In this document: one piece after another, positions 10,006 through 21,000 of the stretch
How positions within the stretch are numbered: the first letter of the stretch is position 1
Layout of the letters: every line of letters starts with the position of its first letter
Assembly: GCA_914767885.1 (NCBI GenBank)
Contig: CAJZBQ010000057.1
Coordinates: 930,001-994,000 of the forward strand
Direction of reading: 5' to 3'
Source of the DNA: Blepharisma stoltei
Lineage: Eukaryota; Ciliophora; Heterotrichea; Heterotrichida; Blepharismidae
Length of the DNA stretch: 64,000 nucleotides
The notes under the pieces: generated by a model
Databases searched by the model: none
Told to the model about the DNA's origin: nothing
What the model saw: only the letters and a program-made list of their open reading frames with translations
Translations under genes and position numbers: made by a program

Positions 10006-10738
10006 CTATACTTTAAGAGTAGGATGTTTAAGAGATTTAGGATGTTTTGGATTTCTTTTGAAAAATAAAGGCTTGTATTGTTTTTCTTTAAAATTCATTC
10101 AGTAGCCTTTGGATTGTGGAGTATTTTTCTTGCCCTCATTGCTACTATATTTCCTTACATGCACAAAAGGCTTTAATTCCACTGAATCTTCAGTTGAGCT
10201 TCCAAATGAACTTTCATGTCTTTTATTTGTCTGAGAATAAGATCTAGGCTTTAAGTTTTGGGTTAACACTGCACAAGGCCTATGAGATTCTCTAACTCCT
10301 AGCCTAGCAGTAATAATAATTTTTTCATTATTTATTGGAACATATATGATAATTTTTTTTATAATCTTTTATATTTTAGCAGAATTAAATAGATGGACAA
10401 TAGAACTAGGTTTTAGATTTATTCTATCTAAATCCTCTAAATTTATATTATGAGTGGAATAATAATATATTGACAAAAAATATAGATAAAAAAAATATCA
10501 AATATATTATTTAAAATATTGTAATTATTTCTATTTTTGCTTACTATTAATTCAGTAGAATAAGAGCAGAATTCCTTAACACAGAATATTCACCTGTTTT
10601 AATACTCATCTCTTCAATTGCTTTTATAGGACTTGTAACTTTTAGCGCTAAAAGTCTTGGTGGTGATTTGTAAGGGCAACTCGGAATAGATGAAGGACAA
10701 AAAGGACTGCTTTTGGATTTTTTGTGTTTTAAAATCAT
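10006..10738 (-). CDS. Hypothetical protein, about 170 aa, with one IES
   Basis: The first piece, 10738-10548, begins MILKHKKSKSSPFCPSS. The second, 10342-10009, includes RLGVRESHRPCAVLTQNLKP and one TGA for Trp, and ends at TAG 10008-10006. Joining at TA across 10343-10547 gives ILLNYVPINNEKIIITARLG in frame. Basic, Ser/Pro/Lys-rich, no domain recognised. It may continue into the coding fragment at 9509-9674 if the palindromic region is excised further out than the TAG. Confidence 0.5.
10343..10547. other. Putative TA-bounded IES, about 205 bp
   Basis: Strongly AT-rich block full of stops between two coding-like pieces of one minus-strand gene. Boundaries were chosen because AAT[TA] on one side and [TA]TGTTCC on the other keep the frame; another TA pair (CTA/ATA) works nearly as well. 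Confidence 0.4.
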
Positions 10739-11194
10739 ATTAAATAATATATGCTTTTAAAATTTTGTTGAAGCTTTATTTAAATATTTTTTATATTATT
10801 TATTACAATTAAACAATTTCTTTACTCCATTACAGTGACAAGAATTTATAATTGAACCTTTGAATCATGATAATTAGGGTTTCTGTGAACGATAAAACCA
10901 TATTTATGAATCCTAGATTTTGAAGTGTGTTATTCTTAAATAGTTAATTGAAACTCTTATGATTTTTATAATTAATAATCATCAATCAAAGAAGTTTATA
11001 CTCTTAAAATGCCATACCAGTAATATTCTATAATTATAACATAACCTATATGAATTTGGAAAGAATATTTCATTCTCAAAATTCCTATTGAAATCTCTAT
11101 CACTTTTTCTCCTTTTATTCTTTCTAAATTTCCCCCTTTTCGCTTCTGACTGCCAAAATGCAACTCACTAAATAAAAGATTTTTTTAATAATTG
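10739..11194. other. Intergenic, AT-rich, divergent promoter region
   Basis: Lies between the minus-strand hypothetical gene and the plus-strand gene at 11195. No open frame, repeat or RNA feature supported. Confidence 0.4.
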
Positions 11195-11683
11195 ATGGAA
11201 TACATTAAGCGTCAGCAGTCAGATGAACAAGAAATCCGCTCCAACAAACTTTTCCCGATCGTTTTTTCTCCCTCACATTCACCTGCATCAACTCGCAACT
11301 CTTTCTTTTCGATAACAGACTTTTCAGTCCATACTCGAAGAAGCTCATTTATCCCTTTCATTCATGAACGAGGAGACACAGGAAAGCTTTTACCACCAGA
11401 TCCAGACCCTGTGATTCTTCCACGCTCTTTACGAGTGTCCCCTGAGCCTATATTGAGATCCAATAAAAAAGAATCTCCTAAAGGGATTGCATTTTTAAGT
11501 ACCTCGAACAAGACTTTGCCAAGGACAAAGCGAAAGCGTTATAATATACCTGAGCCTGGGTACTATAACCCAAAGCCAGCATATGAAATTGGGAATAAGC
11601 ATAGCATTTATTTATCAAATACTCCTACTAAGAGAAATCAGCTTGAAAAAAGGAATGCTTTATCAACTGATTACTTACTATAA
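11195..11683 (+). CDS. Hypothetical protein with PGPxY-like motif, 162 aa
   Basis: Start taken at ATG 11195 (MEYIKRQQSDEQ); stop TAA at 11681. Ser/Pro/Arg-rich. Near residue 120 it contains IPEPGYYNPKPAYEIG, which resembles the PGPGxYxP repeats of ciliary SHIPPO/STPGR proteins. With only one such motif the assignment is weak. No membrane segment. Same strand and order as the next small gene (103 bp away). Confidence 0.6.
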   Translation: MEYIKRQQSDEQEIRSNKLFPIVFSPSHSPASTRNSFFSITDFSVHTRRSSFIPFIHERGDTGKLLPPDPDPVILPRSLRVSPEPILRSNKKESPKGIAFLSTSNKTLPRTKRKRYNIPEPGYYNPKPAYEIGNKHSIYLSNTPTKRNQLEKRNALSTDYLL

Positions 11684-11786
11684 TATTTAAATATGGGTAG
11701 CTAATTAAAAAATTATAATTAATTCTTTGACTATTTATGCAGACTAAAAAATTTTTTTTTCTTGCTATTTAGAGGTAGAATTAGAT

Positions 11787-12098
11787 ATGGATGCGATACA
11801 TGAACATTTGCATGGACATCACGGAACACTTAGTATGGACAAGCAATTAGCAAGAATGAAAACCAAAGAAGATTATGATCTTGACGAAAAAATGCTTAAA
11901 AGTGCCAAAATGGAACTTCCGGAACATTTAAAGCAATTCAAAGGACTTTACCACATTGGGAAAATTTCGTCGCAGAAAGTAGATAATTTTCCAAAAAATT
12001 TTATGGATGTGGCAAAAGACTTGAATGAAAATATTGCAAAAAGAATGGATGAATTAAAAAAAATTGGAAAACAAATGAAGGTTTCTGCTTATAAATAG
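11787..12098 (+). CDS. Small hypothetical protein, 103 aa
   Basis: ATG to TAG without interruption. His-rich start (MDAIHEHLHGHHGTL), then a Lys/Glu-rich helical stretch with FPKNFMDVAKDLNENIAKRM. No signal peptide or membrane helix. Not recognised. Confidence 0.65.
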   Translation: MDAIHEHLHGHHGTLSMDKQLARMKTKEDYDLDEKMLKSAKMELPEHLKQFKGLYHIGKISSQKVDNFPKNFMDVAKDLNENIAKRMDELKKIGKQMKVSAYK

Positions 12099-12205
12099 TG
12101 CACTGTATGTAATTTGCATAAAAATTAATTTTTTATAATTAAAAGTGAATTGTTTTAGCTTGATTTTATGATAATTCATTATATTATGAGCTCATAATTA
12201 CTATT

Positions 12206-12691
12206 ATGAACTCCATGTATCAAAAATTTGGCATTAGAAGTGAAGTGTTCAGCCGAGCGTATATTTACCTTTGTGAGCAGCAGAAAAAGAAAGCTATCAT
12301 TCTAAAATGGACCGAATTCTCTCCTCAATATCAATAATTGCTAAAAAAAGAAACAAGATTCCTGGAAACTTTCATTAATGCATATATTAGGCATCTGGCT
12401 AAAAGCCTCAACTTTGAAGCATGCAAACTATTTAACAAGAAGCATTCAGCTGGCTAATGGTTTTATGCAATCGTTAGACTAGGCCTATAGTTTCATTTCT
12501 ATTATTACTCCCAGAATTTTAGAAAAATTTCCAGCATGCCTTTTTCCAGAAATCTTCCATATTCACCTACATTAGGCGTATCTATTTCCTTTCATACTAT
12601 GCTGCTCAACCCCATCCTTCCTTCTATTTTGTTTTCAAGAAGCATTGATGCCTTACTTTTCAAAATTTTTTTGAGACTCAGGCAACTTTAA
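12206..12691 (+). pseudogene. Decayed open frame with three in-frame stops
   Basis: One reading frame of 162 codons starting MNSMYQKFGIRSEVFSRAYI stays coding-like through TAA (12335), TAA (12455) and TAG (12488) to a final TAA at 12689. No frameshift is needed. The first stop sits after SPQYQ and is followed by LLKKETRFLETFINAY, as if a Gln codon had mutated. Best read as a dying gene; stop-codon reassignment is unlikely because TAA and TAG end the intact genes. Family unknown. Confidence 0.4.
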
Positions 12692-13038
12692 GAAATATTA
12701 TAAAGGCATTATACTAATAAAGAAAACTAGCTTAAGCTTACTAAATCTATAAATCTTTTCGATTTATTCCTCACTCTAACTTCCATAAATAAATCTTAAT
12801 ATAAAATTAAACTTCTGCCATTTCATAAAAATCCCTGACATCACAATGCTGTTTCCCTTGACTATTTTTCTCCAAACCATATAAAAAATTTACCTCTCTA
12901 AATCATTTAATTATATCCTCCCCACATCGCAGCCATCTCCGTAAAAAATAAAGCTTCAAACTATTTCCAGTTTAATTTTGAATTGAGAAAATGGATTCCT
13001 TCAGACTGTTGATACCTAAATAATTGTAATAATACTCA
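12692..13038. other. Intergenic, AT-rich
   Basis: Leader region of the SNF1-like kinase. An ATG at 12991 leads to a stop after ten codons and is not the start. No other feature supported. Confidence 0.4.
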
Positions 13039-14643
13039 ATGTAAAATCCACACAGGTCACGCTCAAGCAGTATCTCTCGTCACCGTACCTCCTCAACACA
13101 CTCCAAAAGTATAGGACAATACATTATAGGCCGAACAATTGGCGAAGGGACATTCGGCAAAGTAAAACTCGGCACTCACATTTTGACTAACGAAAAAGTG
13201 GCTGTCAAAATCCTTGAAAAAGACAGAATCAAGGACGCTTCAGACATAGAGCGAGTTTCCCGAGAAATAAAAATCCTGAAAATGCTGAGATTTCCACACA
13301 TAATCCAGCTATATGAAATTATTGAAACTCCTAAACAATTATATCTCATCATGGAATTTGCCAGTGGCGGGGAGCTTTTTGATTACATTGTAGCAAGAAA
13401 TAAAGTAAATGAGCCTCAGGCGTGTATTTTTCTTCAACAGATTTTATATGGAATTGAGTATCTCCATAAGCTAGGGGTTGTTCATAGAGATTTAAAGCCA
13501 GAAAATCTCTTATTAGATGAAGAAAAAAATATAAAAATCGTGGATTTTGGGTTAAGTAACACTTATAAGCCTGGAGAAACATTAAAAACCGCCTGTGGGA
13601 GCCCTTGTTATGCTGCCCCAGAGATGATTGCAGGAAAAAGGTATATTGGCAGCCAAGTCGACATATGGAGTTGTGGGGTAATTTTATATGCCATGCTGTG
13701 TGGATATTTACCATTTGAAGACCAAAATACTGCGACTTTATATAAGAAAATCAGAAGTGGGGAGTATAAGGTCCCTAAACATCTTTCTTTAGAAGCTATT
13801 GATATTCTTAAAAGGATTTTGAATACAAACCCTGAAGAGAGATACACGGTTGAACAGATTAGAGGGCATCCTTGGTTTAAAAAACATGCGTCGCATACTA
13901 GGAGGGTAGATGATAGTAAAATTACTATAAACGAAGAAGGCTTGGATGGGCTGGTAACTTTTGGGATTGATATAGAGCATGCAAGAGACAATATATTGCA
14001 AGGAAGACATAACAACATTACAGCGACTTATTATTTGTTATTAAAAAAACAGAAAAACGAAGCAAAAGCTCCTAAGTCGCCTACAAACCAGGAAAAAAGT
14101 GTTCTCCAAACTTTTCATGCACCTCACCCTCACCCTCCACCAAGACCTATTATTACAGAAAATCAGCCAATTAACCCTAAAATAAAACGACTTATAGAAA
14201 ACCAAAGAATAGAAAGCACAGGAGGTAGCTCATCAAGAGAAATGGACCTTGCTACAAAAACTCAAGGGATCTCTACAATAATTTCAGGCCGTGACCGCAA
14301 CAATTCTTCTCTTATAAAGCCATCTCCAAATACCAGAGTTTACGCCGCATCAGTATCTCCTATCAGCCGTCGTGACAATTCTACTTTCAGAAGCACCGAA
14401 AGGCATGTCCCGAAAGAGCCTGAAAAGCCTAAACCAAGCATCACGCCGCGCCCAATCCGTAACTTTTATATAGGAGGCCGTCAATATAAAAGAAGAGAGA
14501 GAGTTAAAACTCCAGTCACTTATAATGTAGATCTATACACTACTCTTAACCTGTCTATCAAACATAGTCCACGAGCTGGAACTGCTATAGGGATTCAAAG
14601 ACCTCGTAGAATTGAATCCAATGAATTTTCTTATAAATTTTAA
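13039..14643 (+). CDS. SNF1/AMPK-like Ser/Thr kinase
   Basis: 529 aa once the 15-nt intron 13041-13055 is removed. The start codon is assembled as AT (13039-13040) plus G (13056), followed by MSRSSSISRHRTSSTHSK. Kinase motifs: IGEGTFGKVKLG, VAVKILEK, HRDLKPENLLL, VDFGLSN, T-loop LKTACGSPCYAAPEM, then a UBA/AID-like segment INEEGLDGLVTFGIDIEHARDN (22 residues, shown only in part by position 13930-13993). The long Ser/Pro/Arg-rich C-terminal tail has no domain I know. The sequence fits the CAMKL/AMPK-alpha group, the energy-sensing kinases. No IES. Confidence 0.85.
13041..13055 (+). other. 15-nt intron splitting the start codon
   Basis: GTAAAATCCACACAG: GT...AG and exactly 15 nt. Without splicing the kinase frame meets TAA immediately upstream; with splicing AT|G forms the initiator codon. 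Length and ends match the intron at 41459-41473. Confidence 0.8.
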
Positions 14644-14691
14644 TTTTTATTATAGTTGAGTATTAACTGTTGCATAAATTAAACACTGAAG

Positions 14692-17147
14692 ATGGAAAAT
14701 AAAGAAGATTTCGCAGGGACGTTTTATAGTAATTTAAGATCGCTGATTACGCTTGTAGATCATTTAAGAGATGCAGGGCTTCAAAAATACATAAAACTGC
14801 CGAGAATAGTGACATTGGGACTTCAGAGCAGCGGGAAAAGCTCAGTTCTTGAGTCTATTGTAGGGCTGAATTTTTTGCCGAGAAGTGAAGGAGTTTGTAC
14901 AAGGCGGCCGTTAGAGCTGAGGCTGGTCCACGAAGAAACCCAAACGCAGCCATGGGCCATTTTTGAAGGAAATTCGAATAAATATACTGAGTTTGAAAAA
15001 GTCAGAGAACAGATTGAAAGGTTAACGGACGATAGAGCTGGAAGAAATAAAGGTATTGTAGACGACCCTATTATACTCACAATCCACTCTTCTACTTGTC
15101 CGGATCTTACCTTAATCGATCTCCCAGGAATCACCAGAATTCCTTTAAAAAATAGCGATCAGCCTGCAGATATCGAAAGAATTACTAACTCCCCCCTCCG
15201 TGAGTGAACAAAAAAATTTTGTTCACTCACGGAGGGGGGTTAATTTTGTTTTTTAAAAAAAATTTATATATAAATTTTATAAAAAATGTTTTTTGTCGAA
15301 ATTTAAAAAAATCCTAATTCGCAAAAATTGGAAAGCAAATATTAATTTAATTTATAAAATTTATGTTTTAAAAAGCAATTCGTTTGAAATTAAACAGAAT
15401 TGGCTCTAGATTTCATTATACTAATTATCATTAATATATCAAATTTTTTTTCCATAAAAATTTTTCGATTAAAAAAATTTTTGTTCACTCACGGAGGTTG
15501 GGTTTTTAGGCAAAAAATAGGGATTTTTCTAATGATTTTGTTCACTCACGGAGGGGGGGGAGTAAAGAAATGGCTTATAGGTACATCTCAGACCCAAGGA
15601 CTATTATTTTGTGTGTAATTGCTGCCAATACTGATATCAGCACAAGTGAATCACTATTAATGGCAAATAAAGTTGATAAGGCTGGGATCAGAACTTTAGG
15701 GGTCATCACCAAAATTGATATCATGGACAGAGGCACAAACGCGAAAAAAGTGATTATGGGACAAGAAGTCACATTAAGACTAGGCTTTATAGGTGTAAAA
15801 AACAGATCCCAAGAAGACATTAACAATAACGTCAAAGTTGGTGCTGCTTTAAGAGAGGAGCAAGAATACTTTGCACAGCACCCTGTATATTCAACTATGC
15901 CGCCTGGATATCTCGGCACAGACGTCCTTACTCAGCGGCTAACCCAAATTTTATTTAACCATATAAAACATTTTTTACCAGAAATTCTAAAAGAAACAAT
16001 GTACAGGATCAAGGACTGTGATGAAAGATCAAAAGATCTTGGTCCAAGTACCCCAGTTGAGCCAAAACAAAAAACCCAAATGCTATGGAATATGATCACA
16101 GACTATTGTGAGACTTTTAAAAATACAATTAGAGGCAAATTCGAAAGGAGGGGGAACTCAAGAATTGCTAAAGACTTGGCTGGAGGGGTAACGATAAAAC
16201 ATTATTTTAATACCCTGCTAGAGGATTATTCTGGGAATTATAATGCTACAGAGGATTATAGTAATGAAGAAATTCAAAGAATTATGGCCCAGCATGAAGG
16301 GGATAATATCCCTGGATTTCCATCTGTAGATGTCCTGCTGTTTTTATTGCATCCACAGCTGGAAAGGCTGAAAGGGCCTGTTTTGGACTGTTTAAATGAC
16401 GTGCATTCCTATTTAGACCAGCTTTCGAGGAAAATTATTGAAAGGGTTTTTTATAGGTTTCCATCGTTGGTAGCAGAAATTGGGGATATTTCGTCTCATG
16501 TTTTAATTAAAGAAAGAGAAAACTGCAAGACTATTGTTGAGGAGCTGGTGGATGCTGAGGAAGGATATATTTTTACTAATGATGTGGAGTATTTAGCAAA
16601 AAGGACGGATTTGATACCGAAAAGTGATAATAAAGTCCCAAAAACCGCAGAAAGTCTATTTGTGGACGAAATCAGGAGCAGAATTGATACTTATTTTAGA
16701 ATTGTGGTAAGAAATGTAAGAGATACAGTGCCAAAGATCATTGGATATTTCTTACTCCTTATAGGATTTTTTTAATTATTTCTGCTAAAAAATCAAAAAA
16801 TAATAAATAATTAAGCTGGCAAAATAGTAAGATCAGTTATGGATAAAATGCAAATGCAGCTTTATGAAAGCATTAATAGAAGTGAAACAGTGCTAAATTT
16901 ATTGAGTGAGCCTGCACATATTTCAACTGAAAGAGAAAACATCAGAAAGCAGCTTTCAACATTAAGAAAAGCAGAGAAAATCCTAAAGCATGACCCAAAT
17001 CTTGCTTTGCAAGCAAATTCAATTGAAGATGAAATCAGTAAGATTGAAAGCGAAGCGAGCGAAAGTGGGACTGCAAAGAAAAAGGCAGACGAAGACAGCA
17101 CGATAGGCCAAAGGCCAAGCAAAACACCGCCGAAAGGAATCTTTTAA
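14692..17147 (+). CDS. Dynamin-related GTPase
   Basis: 668 aa after removing 15189-15565 and 16755-16826. GTPase motifs: G1 GLQSSGKSS, G3 DLPGITR, G4 TKIDIMDRG. Middle domain follows, then the GTPase effector domain (LYESINRSETVLNLLSEPAH, residues about 560-580). No PH domain, so it is of the Drp1/Vps1 type rather than classical dynamin; such proteins drive membrane fission of mitochondria, peroxisomes or vesicles (family knowledge). The first IES interrupts PADIERIT-KEMAYRYI, the second GYFL-VRSVMDKMQ. A decayed copy of the 3' third lies at 21627-22408. Confidence 0.92.
15189..15562 (+). mobile_element. MITE-type IES in dynamin gene
   Basis: TAA at 15186-15188 and 15563-15565; hairpin end on the left (15191-15238), doubled repeat on the right. 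Removal with one TAA gives ACT AAA GAA ATG, i.e. IERITKEMAYRYISDPRT, the conserved dynamin sequence after the G3 motif. This is the cleanest proof of exact excision in the window. Confidence 0.92.
16755..16826. other. TA-bounded IES, 72 bp, in dynamin GED
   Basis: Left TTC T[TA]CTCC, right AAAA[TA]GTAAG. Removal gives GYFLVRSVMDKMQ. The same insert, diverged, is present at the corresponding place in the pseudogene copy (about 22031-22103), so it predates the duplication. Confidence 0.8.
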
Positions 17148-18019
17148 TCTTAATCTTTTATAGGGAATAATTAAATAATAAACAGTTAAAAATTAAACTG
17201 AAATAAATTTTGAGGTAAATTTTTTTTTTGGTAGAATTTATTAGGTCCCGAACTAAACTAATAGATCTAAAATTTCTCTTTAAAAATTAATAGCTCTGAG
17301 CTAAAAAAGGTTTTAAAGATAGATACATTGCTCAAATTTCAATTTGGCATATTCAGCTCTTTCAGGCTATGTAATAAAATTAATATTCAGATTTTTTCCT
17401 AACTCGCCCATCATTAATCTAAAAAATTCTATTGAAATTTTCCTGATATTAAATTCAATCAAAAATCAAGTGTTTTGATATCTCAAACAGGAAATAATGA
17501 ATATTGGAGCTATGAAAATATAATTTCCTATACAAATTAAATAAGCAGTTTCTAGGTATTTACTAATATATTGTATACAAAATCTCTTATCGCTAGCGCA
17601 TAAAATATTTTATATTGAGAAAATTATAAATACATAATTATTAGTTTTTATATATGTTTATTCAATTAATTATTTAGAGTAAAGGTAATTAAAAATTAAT
17701 AATGATAGTCTGTTAGCTTAATTACATGTGCAGGTCTAGTCCATTTTAAAAATTCACAGATATTTGAAAAATTATTTCCACTTCAACAAAAGAGTCAATC
17801 CCTTGACTGTTGAAAAATATCTATTCTGTTAATTTTCATCCAATTTATATCAGCTAAATTGAAAAAATATATCTATTCTGTTAATTTTCATCCAATTTAT
17901 ATCAGCTAAATTAAAAAAATAAAATTTTACACTTCAAAATCTACTGTTGAAAAAATCATTCATACCTAATTAAATCTATATTGACATTTTGAGATCAGTC
18001 TAATAAAAATTGAAAAATA
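17148..18019. other. Intergenic upstream of UGT-1
   Basis: AT-rich. Part (about 17690-17955) matches the region 22738-22990 upstream of UGT-3; on the minus strand both encode a related stretch (KINR..., NNFSN, RP(A/V)H...KL.DY), intact in the second copy (22956-22738) and broken here. Possibly a remnant gene carried by the duplication. Confidence 0.4.
17817..17924. repeat. Tandem duplication, 52-bp unit x2
   Basis: CTATTCTGTTAATTTTCATC begins at 17821 and again at 17873; the two units differ by about one base and end in A-runs. Absent from the matching flank of UGT-3, so it arose after the segmental duplication. Confidence 0.85.
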
Positions 18020-21000
18020 ATGGTCAGGTACTTTTTAGTTCTTACGCTGCTTTCGTTGAGCACTATGACTAGTTCAACTTTTTCTATTCCTTGTGATCTG
18101 GAAAATGATAAAAATCCTTCTAAGCCTTGCTCAAATATAAGTTCTTGGGATTATAAAAATTTCTCATATTCCAATGCTAATGAGGAATCAATCTTTCAAA
18201 ACTCAAAAGCAAACCATCCTCATGAAAAATCAAAGAAAATGAAGATCGCGATAATCGGATGTCTTTTTATCGGACACATAACCCCAACAATTGACATGGC
18301 GAAATCCTTAATATCAAGAGGCCATGAAATTATCTATTATGCTCCAATACAAGCTGAAAAGCTAATACAAGCGTCAGGGGCAAAATTCATCCCATACCCC
18401 AGCCCACAAATTTCAAAGCTTAAACCTGTTGATAGTGTCAAACTGAAGCCAACTGAAATTGGCTTAATATTTGTAAACAAATTCGGCTCATTTACTGACT
18501 CCCCCTCCGTGAGCAAACAAAATCATTAGAAAAATCCCTATTTTTTGCTCAAAAACCTACCCTCCGTGAGAAAACAAATAGAAAAATTTTTTAGGGGAAA
18601 AAAATTTTGATTAATAAGTGATAATTAGTATAATGAAATCTCGAGCTAATTATATTTGATTTTAAACAAATTGCGTTTTAAAACATAAATTTTACAAATT
18701 AAATTAATATTTACTTTCCAATTTTATATACATAAAATGGCCGGAGACGAGCGACCCGTCCTTCCGTGGCGGGTGTCCTTATGTATACCGGACATGGTTT
18801 TTGGATGCGGAGAGCTACTCAAGGGAAGAGTTAGCCTCGAGGCGAGAGGCCCAGCCCAATTTCCGCTGATTTTGGGACTCAACCCGGGCAGCAGTTTTTC
18901 GCATTCTTTTTGCCAGTAGCGCCGAGGCCCAGACTCGGTGTCCGAAAGAGGCAGGGTGAGTTACCTGCCTAGGCTACTTGGTGGCTTAGCCCCGAATCCC
19001 GCAAGGGGTTGAGTTCTTTCTTGGAGATGATCCGGGAAAGAGGGGAGGCGAAGCTAGACTTGGGGATCTCAAGGGCACAAGTCTCTCCAGTTAAAAGGGT
19101 CCTCTCACGAGGGCGATCTGGCCAACCGGAGGCAAAGAGACTGGCGTAATTCGGGGCGGAAGGCTGAGTTGAAAATAGTGGTGCTCGGCGGCAGTCGGCT
19201 GACGACTCAATAGGGCAACCCACTACCGAGAAACCAGGGGTTTCGGCCTGGGCTCAGAGAACCAGTGATGGAAGTCCATCCTTTTCGCTCGTGCCAGCAC
19301 GGCTCCTCAAGGAGCGCGGAGGAATGCCACGCATGGAAGTAGGGACTATAAATACACATCTTAAACCTAACCTAACCTACTTTCCAATTTTTGCGAAGTG
19401 AGATTTTTTTAAAATAAATTATATGCAATTTTACCCTCACCATAAACAGCAATAGCTGCTGCTTATGGTGAGGGTAAAACAGCATATATAAATTTTAAAA
19501 CAAATTAGCATCCTCCGTGAGCGAACAAGATTTTTTTGTTCACTCACGAAGGGGGGGAGTGAGTTTATTATGCCATGGTTTAAAGAGTCATTTGATAAAG
19601 AAAATTTTGATGCTGTCATCTTTAGCTCATTTACTGTCTGAGGAAATACCGTTACCAATTACTTCAAAAAGCCATTTTTATGCTTTGAGCCTTCTATATT
19701 GCCAGCAGAAGACGAATTTTGGCTACAGACTCATTTCTATGATGATGGGAAAGAAGAGCAAACTAAATTTGCTGAAAAGCTTCACAATAAGTATGATTCT
19801 ATTGGAAAAAATCTTGTAGAAATGCTATCATGCAGTTATGCAGAAAAAGTTCTAATGTTTTCTCCTCAAAAGTTTCTTGAAAAAACTATTTCATCAAAAT
19901 TTCCCAATCCTGATAAATATATATTTTTAAACAGTGTTTCTTCTCAGACATCCAAAAACCCTATTCCTGAATTGAAACAAAACATAAATTAAATATGGCA
20001 TCTCAGCTTAAGCATGGCCCCGGCCATGCAACCTTCGAGCACATATTTAATTATATCCGTCAAGGTTTTACCAAGCTAGAAATAGGCAGCTGTGCTAGTT
20101 AAGCAAATCTTGTTGTGTAAGGAGCCTAGCCCTTGCCCATTTTCTGACTTGAGTTTTACTTTGAGATAAAAGGAGGTTTGAAAGTTAGAAATGCATTTAC
20201 TCAGAAAGGTCCTTTGGGCCCATCGGGCATTTTCCCACCGTGAAGCCAGATGGCTATAAGTTTCCTTTTTGCCGAAAGTCGGCCAGATAATCTATTTTAG
20301 GATTTTCTGTGCAGGCAACCTCGTCGCTGCAGCCTGAAGCAAGGCCCCGGGAACCCGTAGTCTGCCCACCTAAAATGGAGCTACCGCCTTGTAGCAAGGA
20401 GGAGGTGATAGCCAGGCAACACGCCTTTCCGGCAATCGGAAGTAGACATTACCGCAAAGCGAATGAATCTCCTGGCGGGATCCTCGTAATCGAGCTAACA
20501 AAGTGGACTCTAGCCACCTAATTAAGTAAGTAATTAAGAATTGAAAGAAAACAGTTTAATATATTTCTCATTAGGAACCATAATAAATCAAAGACTTGAT
20601 ATTTTTGGCTCAATTATAGAATTCTTCTGCAATACAGGATATAAGCTAAAAATCAGCTGTGGAGGAAATGAAAATCTTTATCAAGAAATTATTTCTAAAT
20701 ATCATTATGATAACATCGAAATTAATTTCTTTGCAAGCCAGCTTGATATCCTCCAAGAAGCCACGATTTTTATTACTCATTCAGGGCTCAATAGTGTAAG
20801 AGAAGCAGTTTCTAATACGGTCCCAATGATTACTATTCCTCAGGGTGCCGATCAGTTCGAAATATCCAGAAGTGTCACTGAGCTTGGACTAGGTGTCTCA
20901 TTTGAAGATTATGAAGGAAGCTTAGACGATAAAATCAAACTTGCTTTTAATGAGATTGAAAGCAATTTTACAAAATATAAAGAAAATCTAAAAAGGGCTC

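Noticed and set aside
9774-10105. Overlapping open frames of 66-94 codons on both strands
   Set aside because: They are by-products of the GC-rich palindrome; translations repeat GSW/HEPKRG units and mirror each other.
13349-14018. Minus-strand frames of 73-136 codons
   Set aside because: Antisense to the conserved SNF1-like kinase domain.
19358-19377. (AACCT)n run considered as a telomere or chromosome end
   Set aside because: Only about three units, and it is the tail of a retroposon directly followed by its target duplication.
18737-20521. Open frames of 60-84 codons in the GC-rich blocks
   Set aside because: They lie in retroposons flanked by target duplications; no protein family and no coding bias.
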